Positions 35,485-44,362 of a DNA stretch of 64,000 nt are shown here, piece after piece. The DNA is from Sinorhizobium mexicanum. GTDB taxonomy: Bacteria > Pseudomonadota > Alphaproteobacteria > Rhizobiales > Rhizobiaceae. The position numbers and the translations under genes are program-made. The stretch covers positions 2,753,501 through 2,817,500 of the forward strand of contig NZ_CP041238.1 of the NCBI RefSeq assembly GCF_013488225.1, written 5' to 3'. How positions within the stretch are numbered: the stretch's first letter is position 1; each line of letters opens with the position of its first letter. The notes below the pieces were generated by a model. It was not told the origin of the DNA and ran no database searches. It saw only the letters and a list, made by a program, of their open reading frames with translations.

Positions 35485-37479
35485 CTACTTGTTCCGGGCC
35501 GCGCCAACGATCGTCTCTCCGAAAATCGCGCGTTGCAGAGGAGCCGCGAGCGATTCCGCGTAGGGCGTGGCGATGTGGTGACGATCGCGGAAGGTCAGTT
35601 TGCCGTCGATGACCGCGGGGCAAGTGGTCTTGCTGCAGAAGAGGTCGACGACGTCGACATAGGAGGCGTGGCCGACTTCCGACACGACCTTCCGTTCCGC
35701 TGCCGGGATCGTCTCCTCCACGGCCTCGTTGCGCGGTGTGTCGCAAACGCTGGGGCTGTCGTCCTGCCACAGGGCACGCGCGACACATTTGTCGAGGTAG
35801 GATTTGTGCAGCGGGCCGTCCCGGAGCACGACGACGACGCTGCCGGTGTCTTTCAACGTCTCGACCGTACGCTTGATGCCCTTCGCCCAGTCGCTGACCT
35901 CGATCTGATAGCTGGATATGTAATTGATGTCGTTTCGGACGTAGCTCGAGGAATACTCCGAAAGAATCACGACATCGGGCTTCAGCGAGGCAATCTGGCC
36001 GAACACCAGCTTCCTCCACTCGTCGCACTCGCTGTAGTTCCGCGCCAACACGGTGTTCCAGGTCGTCACACTCGCCGCCGGGCATGACGACTTCAGATAG
36101 GTGACGAGCCGCCAGCCATTGTTCTCGGCAATTCGCTTGAGCGGCGTCGACCAGTGATCGGCATGGGAATCGCCGAAGAGAACGATGGTCTTTTTCGAAT
36201 TCTTGGCGCCGAATTCACAGGCCTTTGGCGCGATCTGGTCCCTTTCGAGCACGCAGGCCGAATCGAATTCCCGCGCCGCCGACTTCCGCTCGGCGCTTGT
36301 GAGGACCTGCCGCTGCTCGGAATCGAGGTTGTAGTTTGCCAGGGCTGCGCTTCCGTAGGCGACCGTCGCGCCCGTCGCTGTCAGCATCGCCGCGAGCCCC
36401 AGCGACCGGCTGGTCTTGGCCGCCAGCCAGCCGCTATGGCGCACCGGATTTTCGATGAAATGATAACTGAGAAGCGAAAGAACGAGTGTGAGCGCCAGAC
36501 ACAGGAGCCGATCGGCGATCGTCAGGTCCAGATCGAGGATCCCCGCATAGACGATCACCGGCCAGTGCCAGAGATAGAGGGAATAGGAGAGCTTCCCGAT
36601 CTCCTGGAATGGCTGCAGGGCGAGAACGGATCTCGGCCCGATGCGGCTTTCATGCGCGCCGCTGAGAAGCACCATCACCGTGCCCAACACCGGCACCAGG
36701 GCAATCGAGCCCGGAAAGGGAATATCCTCCGTGACGGTCAGATAGGCCGCCGCGATCAGGGCGAGCCCAAGCCAGCCGAGGGCGGGCGAAAAGCGGAACC
36801 GCCTTGCCCATTCCTGCGAGACCGCCATCGAAGCAAGGCCACCGGCAGCGAACTCCCAGGCTCTCAGCGGCGAGAAATAGAATGCCCAGGGCTGGGAAAT
36901 CGCAGTCATCCGCCAGCAAAGCGCAAGGGAAACCACGGCCACGGCAGCAAGCAGAAGGAACGGGTTGCGCTTGCCCGGAAGAAACCGCGCAAGGGCCAGG
37001 AGAAGCGCAGGCCAGACGAGATAGAACTGCTCCTCGACCGAGAGAGACCAGTAATGGATAAACGGGTTGTTCGACGCGTCCGACGCAAAATAATCCACGG
37101 TCCAGCGAATGAGCCACAGATTGATCATGTAGGACGAAGCAAACAGCGATCCCTTCGAATAAAACTGCTGCTCCGACGGCGAGAGAATGAAGTAGCCGAA
37201 AAGCAGCGTCACCAGGATGACGAACAGTGAGGCCGGGAGCAGGCGGCGGGCGCGCCGGGCGTAAAAGCGCCAGAGATTGACCGTGCCGCTCCTGGCGATC
37301 TCCTGCTGCAGATGCCTGGTGATCAGGTACCCGGAGATGACGAAGAAGATATCGACGCCGATGAAGCCGCCGGGCAGACCGGTCATGCCGAAATGAAAGG
37401 CGACGACACCGGAGACTGCCAAGGCGCGCAGTCCTTCGATGTCCGGGCGAAAGCTTCCTGGGGCCGCTTGCATACTCAT
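35485..37479 (-). CDS. OafA/YrhL-type membrane acyltransferase with SGNH domain
   Basis: 664 residues. N-terminal ~370 residues are an acyltransferase-3 domain of about ten helices with RPDIEGLRALAVSGVVAFHF (catalytic-type His) and the RRLLP loop; the C-terminal ~280 are an SGNH/GDSL hydrolase-like domain with GDSHADHW (Ser) and late D-x-x-H in RDRHHIATPYAE. The pair transfers acetyl or similar groups from a cytosolic donor to an extracytoplasmic polysaccharide, such as LPS, EPS or peptidoglycan. Two in-frame starts exist (37515 and ATG at 37479); the latter fits the family. No polysaccharide cluster is adjacent. Confidence 0.87.
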   Translation of the reverse strand: MSMQAAPGSFRPDIEGLRALAVSGVVAFHFGMTGLPGGFIGVDIFFVISGYLITRHLQQEIARSGTVNLWRFYARRARRLLPASLFVILVTLLFGYFILSPSEQQFYSKGSLFASSYMINLWLIRWTVDYFASDASNNPFIHYWSLSVEEQFYLVWPALLLALARFLPGKRNPFLLLAAVAVVSLALCWRMTAISQPWAFYFSPLRAWEFAAGGLASMAVSQEWARRFRFSPALGWLGLALIAAAYLTVTEDIPFPGSIALVPVLGTVMVLLSGAHESRIGPRSVLALQPFQEIGKLSYSLYLWHWPVIVYAGILDLDLTIADRLLCLALTLVLSLLSYHFIENPVRHSGWLAAKTSRSLGLAAMLTATGATVAYGSAALANYNLDSEQRQVLTSAERKSAAREFDSACVLERDQIAPKACEFGAKNSKKTIVLFGDSHADHWSTPLKRIAENNGWRLVTYLKSSCPAASVTTWNTVLARNYSECDEWRKLVFGQIASLKPDVVILSEYSSSYVRNDINYISSYQIEVSDWAKGIKRTVETLKDTGSVVVVLRDGPLHKSYLDKCVARALWQDDSPSVCDTPRNEAVEETIPAAERKVVSEVGHASYVDVVDLFCSKTTCPAVIDGKLTFRDRHHIATPYAESLAAPLQRAIFGETIVGAARNK

Positions 37480-38051
37480 ACCGCTGATTGTATTTCTCTC
37501 AGGCGCCCCAGTCATTCATCGCATGAACAGACCTGGAGGCAAAGGCGTGACTTGACGCGACGCAACATTCTCCGCCGCAACGCAGCACGTCGTCGTGAGG
37601 TGATCCTGACCGAAAATGAGGCGGCAATATGGGGCTTTTTTCAATTTTTCTGAAGTTTGCGCAGCTGCCCGCTCGCGAGTAGCTCTCACGCCGTCCGGCG
37701 AAACCGGATAATTGTTGCGCGGGCGCCCCTCGGTACCACGCCGCCAAGATGCAATCATTGATTGATCTGCCCAAATAACACGCCCCCTCAAAAAAGGAGG
37801 GTCGGCGCGTCGAAAACGCAAGAAACTCAGCGCCCGGCAGCCCTGCCCGACTCGGCGCAGTTACGCAGGGCCTCTCTCAGCGGCACCCGGGATTATTGCC
37901 GCTGACGAAGATAGGTAGAGAGACATGCGACTTTGCCGCGCCCGCGGGTCGCTGGCGCTTCCAGAGCTTCAGGAGACACTTGCTCTGCAGCGCCCCGGAT
38001 CTGATCGCCACGCATGGCGACGAGACCGCCGTGGCCGTGCTACAGGCCCGC
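37480..38051. other. Non-coding gap upstream of the acyltransferase
   Basis: About 570 bases between the acyltransferase start and the SnoaL-like gene end. I find no gene with a ribosome site. A weak stem (CCCCCTC...GAGGG around 37790) is the only structure. The minus-strand promoter of the acyltransferase must lie here. Confidence 0.3.
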
Positions 38052-38501
38052 CTACGTCGTCACGACAATGCCCGCAAGCGGCACCGACGTGTCCATCGCG
38101 GTCGCCACCTCCATCAGCTGCAGTGTGTCGACAAATTCCATGATCTCCACCATCAGCCCGTCCCTGAAGGTGACCTTGTCGATAAATTCGGTTTCGAAAC
38201 GGGCATCGCTCGGGACGAACCGGACCTCGCCGGCGCGATGGGCGCAAACCGTCTCGCCATCGATATGAAGAGCGAGCGTCGCCACCCTGGAAAGGTCCCA
38301 GACGTCCATCAATTCCTTGAAGTTGAGGCGCACGGCATCGCCGCCTTCGATCTTCCGGCACATCGGACCGAGCCGATCGCTTCCGGCGATGCGGAAGCTG
38401 CAGGCGGGGTGTACATAGGCCATCAGGGCGTCGAGGTCGTTGTCGTCCCGCGCCTGGTAGATCGCCTGCATGATGTTTTCGAGTTCGCTTCGATCGGTCA
38501 T
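38052..38501 (-). CDS. SnoaL-like (NTF2-fold) protein
   Basis: 149 residues. NTF2-like cone fold opening MTDRSELENIMQAIYQARDDND, with HPACSFRIAGSDRLGP and the later GLMVEIMEFVDTLQLME strands. Such proteins are isomerases, hydrolases or ligand-binding modules; catalytic residues vary, so no reaction can be assigned. ATG at 38501 preceded by AAGGGGAGGACTGCC, so the longer frame from 38531 is not used. Stands alone. Confidence 0.8.
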   Translation of the reverse strand: MTDRSELENIMQAIYQARDDNDLDALMAYVHPACSFRIAGSDRLGPMCRKIEGGDAVRLNFKELMDVWDLSRVATLALHIDGETVCAHRAGEVRFVPSDARFETEFIDKVTFRDGLMVEIMEFVDTLQLMEVATAMDTSVPLAGIVVTT

Positions 38502-38681
38502 GGCAGTCCTCCCCTTTCGGTTACTGCACAACGCACATGAATCGGAAACGATGACAGCCGGCTCCGCTCGTCATGCGAGAGGCTGGGCTGGCTCGCAAGT
38601 TTGCCGTCAATCGCCACGGCTGGCAACAGCGAAAGAGACCGCAGGCCCCCGCCACGGCGATCGCGGAGCAGGTACTGCCGA

Positions 38682-38713
38682 CAAAGAGAAAGGCCCGGCG
38701 TTTCCGCCAGACC
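38682..38713 (-). terminator. Rho-independent terminator of the aminotransferase gene
   Basis: On the minus strand GGTCTGGCG/CGCCGGGCC (two G-U pairs) with loop GAAA, then TTTCTCTTTG. Begins 29 bases past the aminotransferase stop. Confidence 0.75.
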
Positions 38714-38741
38714 CTTGAAATGCTCGCCTTGTCCTTCGGGC

Positions 38742-39968
38742 TCAGGCCGCCTCGGCGACCTCACCGCGGATCAAGTCTCCTAGCCGGCGGATGCCCTCTT
38801 CGATCATCTTGTCGTTGGCGCAGGAGAAGCTCAGGCGCAGCGTGTTTTCGCCGGACCCGTCGGCGAAGAAGGCGCGGCCGGGGACGAAGGCAACCTTCGC
38901 CGTCTGGATCGATTTGGCGAGAAGCGCGGCCCCATCCGTGCCCTTGGGCAGCGTCACCCAGACGAACATGCCGCCTTCCGGCTTGGTCCAGGTCACATCT
39001 GCCGGCATGTATCTTTCGAGTGCGGCCAGCATGGCGCTGCGGCGATGCTTGTAGACCTTGTGGATCTTCGCCACCTGCTCGTCGAAGCCGCGCTCGGCAA
39101 CGGTGCAGATCGCCATCTGGTTGATCGTCGAGGAATGCAGGTCGGCGGCCTGCTTCATCAGCACCAGCTTGCGGATAACAGCTTCGGAGGCGCAGACCCA
39201 GCCGACGCGAAGTCCCGGTGCCAGCGTCTTGGAGAAGCTGCCGCAATAGATCGTGCGGGCGCTGTTGATGTCGCCCTTGCGGGCAATTTCCAGCGCCAGG
39301 ATCGGCGGGATCGCCTCGCCGTCGTAGCGCAGCGACTGATAGGCCGCATCTTCGATGACCGCGACGTCCAGCTCTTCCGCAAGGTCGAGGACACGCTCGC
39401 GGCCGGCACGGTCCACCGTCTCGCCGGTCGGGTTGGCGAAATCGGCGGAGAGATAGGCGAACTTCACCCGGCCGCCCGCCTCGGCCGCCTGCTGCCGGTA
39501 GGCTTCGGGCGTGCGGTTGCCGCCGGGGTTCAACTGGTCGTAGGCCGGCTCATAGGCATTGAAGGCCTGCAGTGCGCCGAGATAGGTCGGCCACGTGACG
39601 AGCGCGGTATCCTTCGGCGACAGGAACAGCTTGCCGAGATAGTCGAGCGCCTGCTGCGAGCCGGAGGTGATGAAGATGTTGTCGACCGTCGCCGGAATGC
39701 CAAGCGCCGCCATCTGCTTGGCCAGCCACTCGCGCAGCGGCCGGTAACCCTCGCTTACCGAATACTGCAGTGCCGCGCTGACCGCCGGGCCGCCGAAGAT
39801 CTCGGCATAGGCCGCCTTGAATTCAGCGTCGGGGAAGAGTTCGGGATCGGGAATGCCGCCAGCGAAGGAAATGATATCGGGACGATCGAGCAACTTCAGA
39901 AGCTCACGGATTTCAGAGGCGCGCATCCGGCTCGAACGCGTCGCGAAGATATGGTCCCAATTCAGCAT
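38742..39968 (-). CDS. PLP-dependent aminotransferase (class I/II, LysN/2-aminoadipate-like)
   Basis: 408 residues. Schiff-base Lys is K247 in GSFSKTLAPGLRVGW; NPTGETVDRA substrate-carboxylate region and Arg in ENTLRLSFSCA; opening ISFAGGIPDPELFP is typical of the 2-aminoadipate/valine-pyruvate (MocR-domain-like) group without a HTH. Transfers amino groups between amino and keto acids in the cytosol. ATG at 39968 after GAGGAAACCGCCC. Divergent, by 310 bases, from a Thr/Ser dehydratase gene that also uses PLP; exact substrate unknown. Confidence 0.9.
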   Translation of the reverse strand: MLNWDHIFATRSSRMRASEIRELLKLLDRPDIISFAGGIPDPELFPDAEFKAAYAEIFGGPAVSAALQYSVSEGYRPLREWLAKQMAALGIPATVDNIFITSGSQQALDYLGKLFLSPKDTALVTWPTYLGALQAFNAYEPAYDQLNPGGNRTPEAYRQQAAEAGGRVKFAYLSADFANPTGETVDRAGRERVLDLAEELDVAVIEDAAYQSLRYDGEAIPPILALEIARKGDINSARTIYCGSFSKTLAPGLRVGWVCASEAVIRKLVLMKQAADLHSSTINQMAICTVAERGFDEQVAKIHKVYKHRRSAMLAALERYMPADVTWTKPEGGMFVWVTLPKGTDGAALLAKSIQTAKVAFVPGRAFFADGSGENTLRLSFSCANDKMIEEGIRRLGDLIRGEVAEAA

Positions 39969-40077
39969 GGGCGGTTTCCTCGAGATCTTTGCAACGGGAC
40001 CACGGAAGAAGAGGATTTCCGACGTCCCGCGTTTCTTTGTCGATTGTCCGGCGACAGGATCACGTCCGCTATTTTAT

Positions 40078-40092
40078 GTCAACGTTATTGAC
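40078..40092. promoter_or_regulatory. Possible operator between divergent aminotransferase and dehydratase genes
   Basis: GTCAACGTTATTGAC: arms GTCAA/TTGAC around a five-base centre, in the AT-rich middle of a 310-base divergent gap that otherwise shows no gene. A second loose pair, GTTAC...GTAAC, sits near 40135-40160. Position suggests control of one or both genes. Confidence 0.35.
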
Positions 40093-40278
40093 CTAAATCA
40101 GTTCTTTTTTCGTGGTCCAAGGCTTACAAAACAGGTTACTGCCGCATGGTTACTTGCGTGACGTAACGTGAGACATTGGCACATCGCATAGCGCTCGGAG
40201 ATGTCGCGGGCTATGCTAAATTTCCGAACTCGTGCAAGGTCCTTCAATCCGTAGTGATCCGCTTTCGGGGAGGTTTTC

Positions 40279-41271
40279 GTGAACGACACGTCGTCAGCGT
40301 CCGCTTCGCTCAGGATTCCGACATTCGAGGATGTGCAAGCGGCGCGACAGCGCATTTCCGGCGCCGCGCACCGCACCCCCGTTCTGACATCGCGGACAGC
40401 CGACGGAATGGCTGCGGCGTCTCTCTTCTTCAAGGCGGAGAACCTGCAACGCGCCGGCGCCTTCAAGTTTCGCGGCGCGTACAACGCCATTGCCGCACTC
40501 GACGAATCTTCCCGACGAAACGGCGTCGTGGCTTTCTCCTCCGGCAACCACGCCCAGGCGCTGGCCTATGCGGCGAAGCTGCAAGGCGTTCCGGCAACGA
40601 TCGTCATGCCGACGGACGCGCCGGAGATAAAGATCGCCGCGACGAAGGCCTATGGAGCCGAGATCCATTTCTATGACCGGTATACGGAGGATCGTGAGGA
40701 AATCAGCCGGCGCCTCGCCGCCGAGCGTGGTGCAGTCTTGGTCCCGCCCTTTGATCATCCGGATGTGATTGCGGGACAGGGTACCGCCGCACTGGAGCTG
40801 ATCGAGGAGGTCGGAGAGCTCGATCTGCTCGTCGTACCGCTCGGCGGAGGCGGCCTGCTCGCCGGCAGCGCGCTCAGCGCCCGCGCGCTCTCACCCGCCT
40901 GCAGGATCATCGGCGTCGAGCCGGAGGCGGGCAACGACGGCCAGCAGTCGCTCAAGAAGGGCGAGATCGTGCGTATCCCGGCGCCGAAATCCATCGCCGA
41001 CGGCGCGATCGTCACCCACATCGGCGAGCGCAACTTCGCCATCCTGAAACCTACGGTCGACGAGATCGTAACCGTTACCGATCCGCAACTGGTCGAGACC
41101 ATGCGGTTCTTCGCCGAACGCATGAAGATCATCGTGGAGCCGACCGGTTGCCTCGCCGCAGCAGCCATATTGCAGGGTGTGCTGCCCTGCCCCGGTGCGA
41201 GAGCAGGCATTCTCCTCAGCGGCGGAAACGTCGATCTCAAGACGTTCAATGCACTGTTGAGCGCGCGCTAA
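40279..41271 (+). CDS. Threonine/serine dehydratase (PLP fold type II)
   Basis: 330 residues, no ACT domain. PLP Lys is K63 in AGAFKFRGAYNAI; SSGNHAQALAYAA binds the amino acid carboxylate and GGGGLLAGSAL binds PLP phosphate. It would convert Thr or Ser to the keto acid and ammonia (catabolic type, since the regulatory domain is missing); serine racemase or hydroxyaspartate dehydratase are close alternatives. Start is GTG at 40279 behind GGGGAGGTTTTC. Divergent from a PLP aminotransferase. Confidence 0.9.
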   Translation: MNDTSSASASLRIPTFEDVQAARQRISGAAHRTPVLTSRTADGMAAASLFFKAENLQRAGAFKFRGAYNAIAALDESSRRNGVVAFSSGNHAQALAYAAKLQGVPATIVMPTDAPEIKIAATKAYGAEIHFYDRYTEDREEISRRLAAERGAVLVPPFDHPDVIAGQGTAALELIEEVGELDLLVVPLGGGGLLAGSALSARALSPACRIIGVEPEAGNDGQQSLKKGEIVRIPAPKSIADGAIVTHIGERNFAILKPTVDEIVTVTDPQLVETMRFFAERMKIIVEPTGCLAAAAILQGVLPCPGARAGILLSGGNVDLKTFNALLSAR

Positions 41272-41371
41272 GCTCTTTCGAGAGATCGCGCATCGGTTCA
41301 AGGCCGCGTGAGCCGCTTGTCCGGCATCACTGCCCGTCTTATCAGATGCCCAATAGCGACAAGGAAACGAG

Positions 41372-41986
41372 ATGCCGCCGCTCCGCGACGAGACGAATGC
41401 CTTCTACCGCGACAATGCGGCAGCCTATGCAAATCGGGAGCGCAAGGCGCCGGCGGCGCGCCTTGAACACTTCCTCGCAAGGCTCACGCCCGGTGCCCGG
41501 ATTCTCGAACTCGGCTGCGGCGGCGGACAGGACAGCGCCTATATGCTTGCCAAGGGATACGATGTGGCGCCAACCGACGGCTCACCGGAGCTTGCGGCCG
41601 AGGCAGAGCGTCTTCTCGGGCGGCAGGTCGACGTCGTCCGGTTTGACGAGATCGCATGGCGCGACGTTTTCGACGCGGTCTGGGCCGAAGCGTGCCTTCT
41701 TCACGTGCCGCGTGCCGAGCTTGCTGGCGTGCTTGCCCGCATCCTGCGCGCACTGAGAGGCGGCGGGATTCTTCATGCCAGTTTCAAGGCTGGAAACGGC
41801 GAAGGCCACGATCGTTTCGGACGCTACTACAACTATCCTTCGCGGGACTGGCTGATGCCGCTGTTCAAGAGGAACGGTTGGGCGAACGTGGATATCCTGG
41901 AAGCGGATGGGGGCGGCTACGACGGAGAGCCGACCCGCTGGCTGCACGTGTCGGCCGCAAAACCGATTTCATCAGAACAACAGTGA
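41372..41986 (+). CDS. SAM-dependent methyltransferase
   Basis: 204 residues. Motif I ILELGCGGGQDSAYML, then DVAPTDGSPELAAEAER (acidic end of strand 2), AVWAEACLLHVPRAEL and ALRGGGILHASFKAG. Similar in outline to TehB/UbiE-like small-molecule methyltransferases. ATG at 41372 after GGAAACGAG. Substrate unknown; about 100 bases follow the dehydratase gene, so co-transcription is possible. Confidence 0.85.
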   Translation: MPPLRDETNAFYRDNAAAYANRERKAPAARLEHFLARLTPGARILELGCGGGQDSAYMLAKGYDVAPTDGSPELAAEAERLLGRQVDVVRFDEIAWRDVFDAVWAEACLLHVPRAELAGVLARILRALRGGGILHASFKAGNGEGHDRFGRYYNYPSRDWLMPLFKRNGWANVDILEADGGGYDGEPTRWLHVSAAKPISSEQQ

Positions 41987-42037
41987 ATACGGCCGGACCA
42001 TGTCCGGCCAGCAAGGCTTTCAGCCTGGATATCGCTC

Positions 42038-42139
42038 TCAGGCCTCCCCCTCGTCCCAGTAGCTGCAGATCAGCAGGAAGCAGATCGCAACCAGGATGAA
42101 GAAATCGAAGAGAGCGAAGTGCTGCAGAATCGTCGTCAT
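42038..42139 (-). CDS. Small single-span membrane protein (33 aa)
   Basis: Reading the minus strand from ATG at 42139 gives 33 residues: a short polar start (MTTILQHFALFD), a strongly hydrophobic run of about 16 residues (FFILVAICFLLIC) and an acidic end (SYWDEGEA). The ribosome site GGGAGGAA lies five bases before the ATG, stronger than for many of the neighbours. This is too short for ordinary gene finders. Function unknown; size and layout resemble small regulators of membrane complexes (CydX, KdpF type), but the sequence is not one I recognise. Convergent with the methyltransferase. Confidence 0.6.
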   Translation of the reverse strand: MTTILQHFALFDFFILVAICFLLICSYWDEGEA

Positions 42140-42241
42140 TACGCTTCCTCCCGCCAACAAACACATCAGAACACAAATCGGGCTCCACAGGAAGAAGAAA
42201 TTCCGAATAATACTTGAAGCATTTATTGTTTAGCAAAGTAT

Positions 42242-42278
42242 ATACTGCGTCGCACAATAAAATACTGCAACGCACAAT
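42242..42278. promoter_or_regulatory. Direct repeat of 17 bases at a 20-base period
   Basis: ATACTGCGTCGCACAAT (42242-42258) and ATACTGCAACGCACAAT (42262-42278), differing at two positions. A 20-base period places both copies on the same face of DNA, as for tandem regulator sites. It lies between the divergent 33-residue membrane protein and the DUF4239 gene, in the AT-rich part of a 320-base gap with no other gene. Confidence 0.55.
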
Positions 42279-42459
42279 GCACTGTTCGCGGCAAGGATGG
42301 ACCGATTTAGCCAGAACTAGCGCACGGAAAGGCACGCGGCTTCCCTGCCGAGACTGCGTGTCAAAGATATTTTCCCGCTGAGCCCGCGGATTCCACGCTT
42401 GCAATATTGAGGACATAGCGTGCAAAGCTGTCGGTCAGCGAGCGCGCAAGGGTACAAAC

Positions 42460-43221
42460 ATGACCGCGTTGATTATTTCGTCCGCCGTCTTCGTGAGTTT
42501 GTGCATTGCGTCGTTTGCCACCATGCACTTCCACCCGAAACTTCCGCTGCGGCACCGGGACGACGATACAAACACCGTCGTGCGACTCGTTGCGAATATT
42601 TTCGTGGTCATGACCTCGCTGGTCTTCGGTCTCATGATCAATTCCGCGAAAAACACGTTTGAAAACATCGACGCCAATGTTCATTCCTATGCGACCAATC
42701 TTATCCTGCTCGATAGGACGCTGAGGACGTACGGTCTGGGCGCAAACGACGCCAGGCAGCATCTCATTCGCTACGTCGAAGAGGCGATCGCAAGTCCCGC
42801 ACGCGCGGACGACACGCTCCGAAACGAAAGGGATACGGCCCGATTTCGCCTGGATATGCTCGGGGAAAGCCTTGCCGCGATCACACCGTCCGACAGTTTT
42901 CATGAGTCCATGTTTGCGGGCGCGCGGCAGCAATACAATCGCATCGTCGAACAGCGCTGGACGATTGTCGAACAGTCGGAGGGCGCAATCCCCATGCCGC
43001 TCATCGGGATGCTGGGTGCATGGCTGACGCTGATTTTCGCGAGCTTCGGTTATCGGGCGCCGATGAACACCGTGGTCGCCACGATGTTCCTCGTGTCGGC
43101 TCTGTTGATCGCCGCTTCCGTCTATCTCGTCCTCGACATGGACATCCCCTTCAGCGGAGCCATCCAGATTTCCGATGCGCCACTACACAGGGCGCTGGCG
43201 GAAATGAAAAGCGGAACATGA
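42460..43221 (+). CDS. DUF4239-type integral membrane protein
   Basis: 253 residues. Two N-terminal helices (ALIISSAVFVSLCIASF and ANIFVVMTSLVFGLM), a soluble helical domain (about 75-185) and two C-terminal helices (LIGMLGAWLTLIFASFG and ATMFLVSALLIAASVYLVLD). Matches bestrophin-like DUF4239 proteins, of unknown activity; channel function has been proposed for the fold only. GG at the ATG gives a modest ribosome site. Divergent from the 33-residue membrane protein. Convergent with the lipoprotein gene. Confidence 0.75.
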   Translation: MTALIISSAVFVSLCIASFATMHFHPKLPLRHRDDDTNTVVRLVANIFVVMTSLVFGLMINSAKNTFENIDANVHSYATNLILLDRTLRTYGLGANDARQHLIRYVEEAIASPARADDTLRNERDTARFRLDMLGESLAAITPSDSFHESMFAGARQQYNRIVEQRWTIVEQSEGAIPMPLIGMLGAWLTLIFASFGYRAPMNTVVATMFLVSALLIAASVYLVLDMDIPFSGAIQISDAPLHRALAEMKSGT

Positions 43222-43266
43222 TGACGCGGCGGGCGGAAGCCCGTTACGCCTTTCTCGGGATTGATC

Positions 43267-43587
43267 TCAGGCCGGCTGCACCGATTTGACGCTGCCGCTG
43301 CTGTCGACGACGCAGTTGAACTTGCGCCCGCCGGCATCGACATCGACGGCAAATGTCGTTGCATCGAGCTGGCGCGAACTCATCGGCAGAACCCTGGCGC
43401 CGCTGGCTTGCGCAACGACGGCATTGGCGCAGATGAGCTGCAGGTCCGCTGGAGCGGTCTGCAGGCTTGTGCGGGCCATGTTCTGGGGCTCAGGCGTCGA
43501 TGACTGGCATCCGCCGAGAAGCGAGAGGCCGACGACAACAAATGCGCAGCGCGCGATCGAATATGCGTTCAACTTGGTCGTCGACAA
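43267..43587 (-). CDS. Small lipoprotein
   Basis: 106 residues. Lipobox LLGGC (Cys at ~27) after a hydrophobic signal (ARCAFVVVGLSL) places it as an inner- or outer-membrane lipoprotein. The mature part (LQLICANAVVAQASGARVLP...FNCVVDSSGSVKSVQP) is short and beta-rich with two further Cys that could pair. I do not recognise a family. The gap to the next gene is 77 bases; it may share a transcript with the L,D-transpeptidase. Confidence 0.75.
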   Translation of the reverse strand: MSTTKLNAYSIARCAFVVVGLSLLGGCQSSTPEPQNMARTSLQTAPADLQLICANAVVAQASGARVLPMSSRQLDATTFAVDVDAGGRKFNCVVDSSGSVKSVQPA

Positions 43588-43664
43588 ATCCTCACCTCCA
43601 GATGTCGCCTTCGCTGGCCCTTGTTTACACGCCCTTGCTCACACGCCCTGTTCAGACGCCCTGT

Positions 43665-44315
43665 TCAGACGCCCTTGTAGAGCGCCGCCCCCTGCATCAG
43701 CACGATGACCTTGGCGCCAATTTTGACGCGGGAATGCAGATCGACGATGTCGTCGTTGTTCATCCGGATGCAGCCGGAGGAAACGTCGAGACCGATCGTC
43801 CAGGGCTCCACCGTGCCATGAATGCGGTAGATCGTGTCGTTCTCGCCTTCGTAGAGGTAGAGCGCCCTCGCCCCCAGCGGATTGTCCGGCCCGCCCGGCA
43901 TGCCGGCCGCCCATTTTGCCGCGTTCGGGTCACGCGCCACCATCTCGGCGGGCGGCGTCCAGGTCGGCCACTCAGCCGTACGGCCGACGCGAACGATGCC
44001 TGCCCAGCCGAAGCCCTCGCGTCCGACGCCGATGCCATAGCGGATCGCCTGGCCGCCGGGCTGGACGAGATAGAGGAAATGCTGGTTGCCATCGATGATG
44101 ATCGTGCCGGGCGGCTCGGCGGTGCGGAACGTCACGACCTGGCGGCGAAAGGCCTCCGGCACCTGCTTGTTGCGCGCGAAATACTGCCGCGCCTTCCGCT
44201 TGTCGTAGTCGACCCATTTCTTCGTGCGGGCGTCGTAGATCTGCGTCGCGGCGAGCGCCGCCAGCGGCCCGAGGCACAGGCCGGCGGCAAGCACGATCAA
44301 GCCGATTTTCCGCAT
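43665..44315 (-). CDS. L,D-transpeptidase (YkuD/ErfK)
   Basis: 216 residues. Signal sequence MRKIGLIVLAAGLCLGPLAALAA; YkuD catalytic motif H166-G...S-S-G-C182-I-R-M (RIHGTVEPWT and DVSSGCIRMNNDD). The enzyme makes 3-3 crosslinks or attaches protein to peptidoglycan in the periplasm; rhizobia use L,D-crosslinks heavily. Start ATG at 44315 is chosen because the signal peptide begins there; an earlier ATG at 44366 overlaps the stop of the upstream binding-protein gene and would add 17 charged residues. The overlap suggests joint expression with that gene. Confidence 0.85.
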   Translation of the reverse strand: MRKIGLIVLAAGLCLGPLAALAATQIYDARTKKWVDYDKRKARQYFARNKQVPEAFRRQVVTFRTAEPPGTIIIDGNQHFLYLVQPGGQAIRYGIGVGREGFGWAGIVRVGRTAEWPTWTPPAEMVARDPNAAKWAAGMPGGPDNPLGARALYLYEGENDTIYRIHGTVEPWTIGLDVSSGCIRMNNDDIVDLHSRVKIGAKVIVLMQGAALYKGV

Positions 44316-44362
44316 CGTCCCGCCACGTTTTACGTCGCCCTCGAGGCTGTCCCGGATCACCG

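Noticed and set aside
37896..38540. 214-codon plus-strand frame
   Set aside because: Antisense to the SnoaL-like gene, which has a clear ribosome site and conserved fold.
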